A DNA stretch of 5,669 nt from an uncultured Collinsella sp. (GTDB lineage Bacteria; Actinomycetota; Coriobacteriia; Coriobacteriales; Coriobacteriaceae), in contig USHF01000101.1 of NCBI GenBank assembly GCA_900554465.1, positions 1-5,669 of the forward strand, written 5' to 3'. Shown in pieces: positions 5,650 through 5,669 of the stretch. Each line of letters starts with the position of its first letter. The first letter of the stretch is position 1. The notes below the pieces were generated by a model that was not told the DNA's origin, did no database searches, and saw nothing but the letters and a program-made list of their open reading frames with translations. A program made the position numbers and the translations under genes.

Positions 5650-5669
5650 CTGTCTCTTATACACATCTC
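5650..5669. other. Nextera adapter at right end (artificial)
   Basis: CTGTCTCTTATACACATCT (5650-5668) is the Tn5 mosaic end in reverse complement. The following C (5669) matches the i7/read-2 side rather than the i5 side, which would give G. The genomic insert ends at 5649. Confidence 0.96.

Overview
The window looks like one short-read assembly contig from a GC-rich actinobacterial gut anaerobe. Protein style (Ala/Gly/Asp-rich, GC-rich third positions, a DUF6110-like gene next to a P-type ATPase) and a recurrent palindrome built on AAAGGGAC/GTCCCTTT point to Coriobacteriia, most likely Collinsella or a near relative. This assignment is from memory of such genomes, not from a search. Bases 1-50 and 5650-5669 are Illumina Nextera adapter, not biology, so the genomic insert is 51-5649.

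Layout. (1) 51-603, leftward: the 5' end of a heavy-metal P-type ATPase gene, cut by the contig edge, preceded by a small DUF6110-like membrane protein gene. (2) 604-798: a regulatory intergenic stretch with two small leader hairpins, AT-rich promoter elements, a 20-bp near-perfect palindrome at 712-731, and a palindromic repeat at 766-790. (3) 799-4383, leftward: two adjacent genes for ABC half-transporters (608 and 585 aa), joined stop-to-start as TAAATG, so probably translationally coupled and forming a heterodimer. (4) 4384-4503: a compact divergent regulatory region with two overlapping promoter candidates and a second palindrome at 4437-4454 that shares its core with the one at 712-731. 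(5) 4504-5502, rightward: an AraC-family regulator. (6) 5503-5649: a perfect 16-bp-arm palindrome, a terminator-like hairpin, and perhaps the last codons of a leftward gene that runs off the contig.

Working model. The AraC regulator divergent to a paired exporter-fold ABC transporter resembles YbtA/YbtP-YbtQ siderophore uptake loci. The shared operator-like palindrome in front of both the transporter/regulator pair and the DUF6110/P-type ATPase unit suggests one metal-sensing repressor, perhaps of the DtxR/IdeR type, controls both. Gene families are well supported. Substrate, metal and repressor identity are inference.
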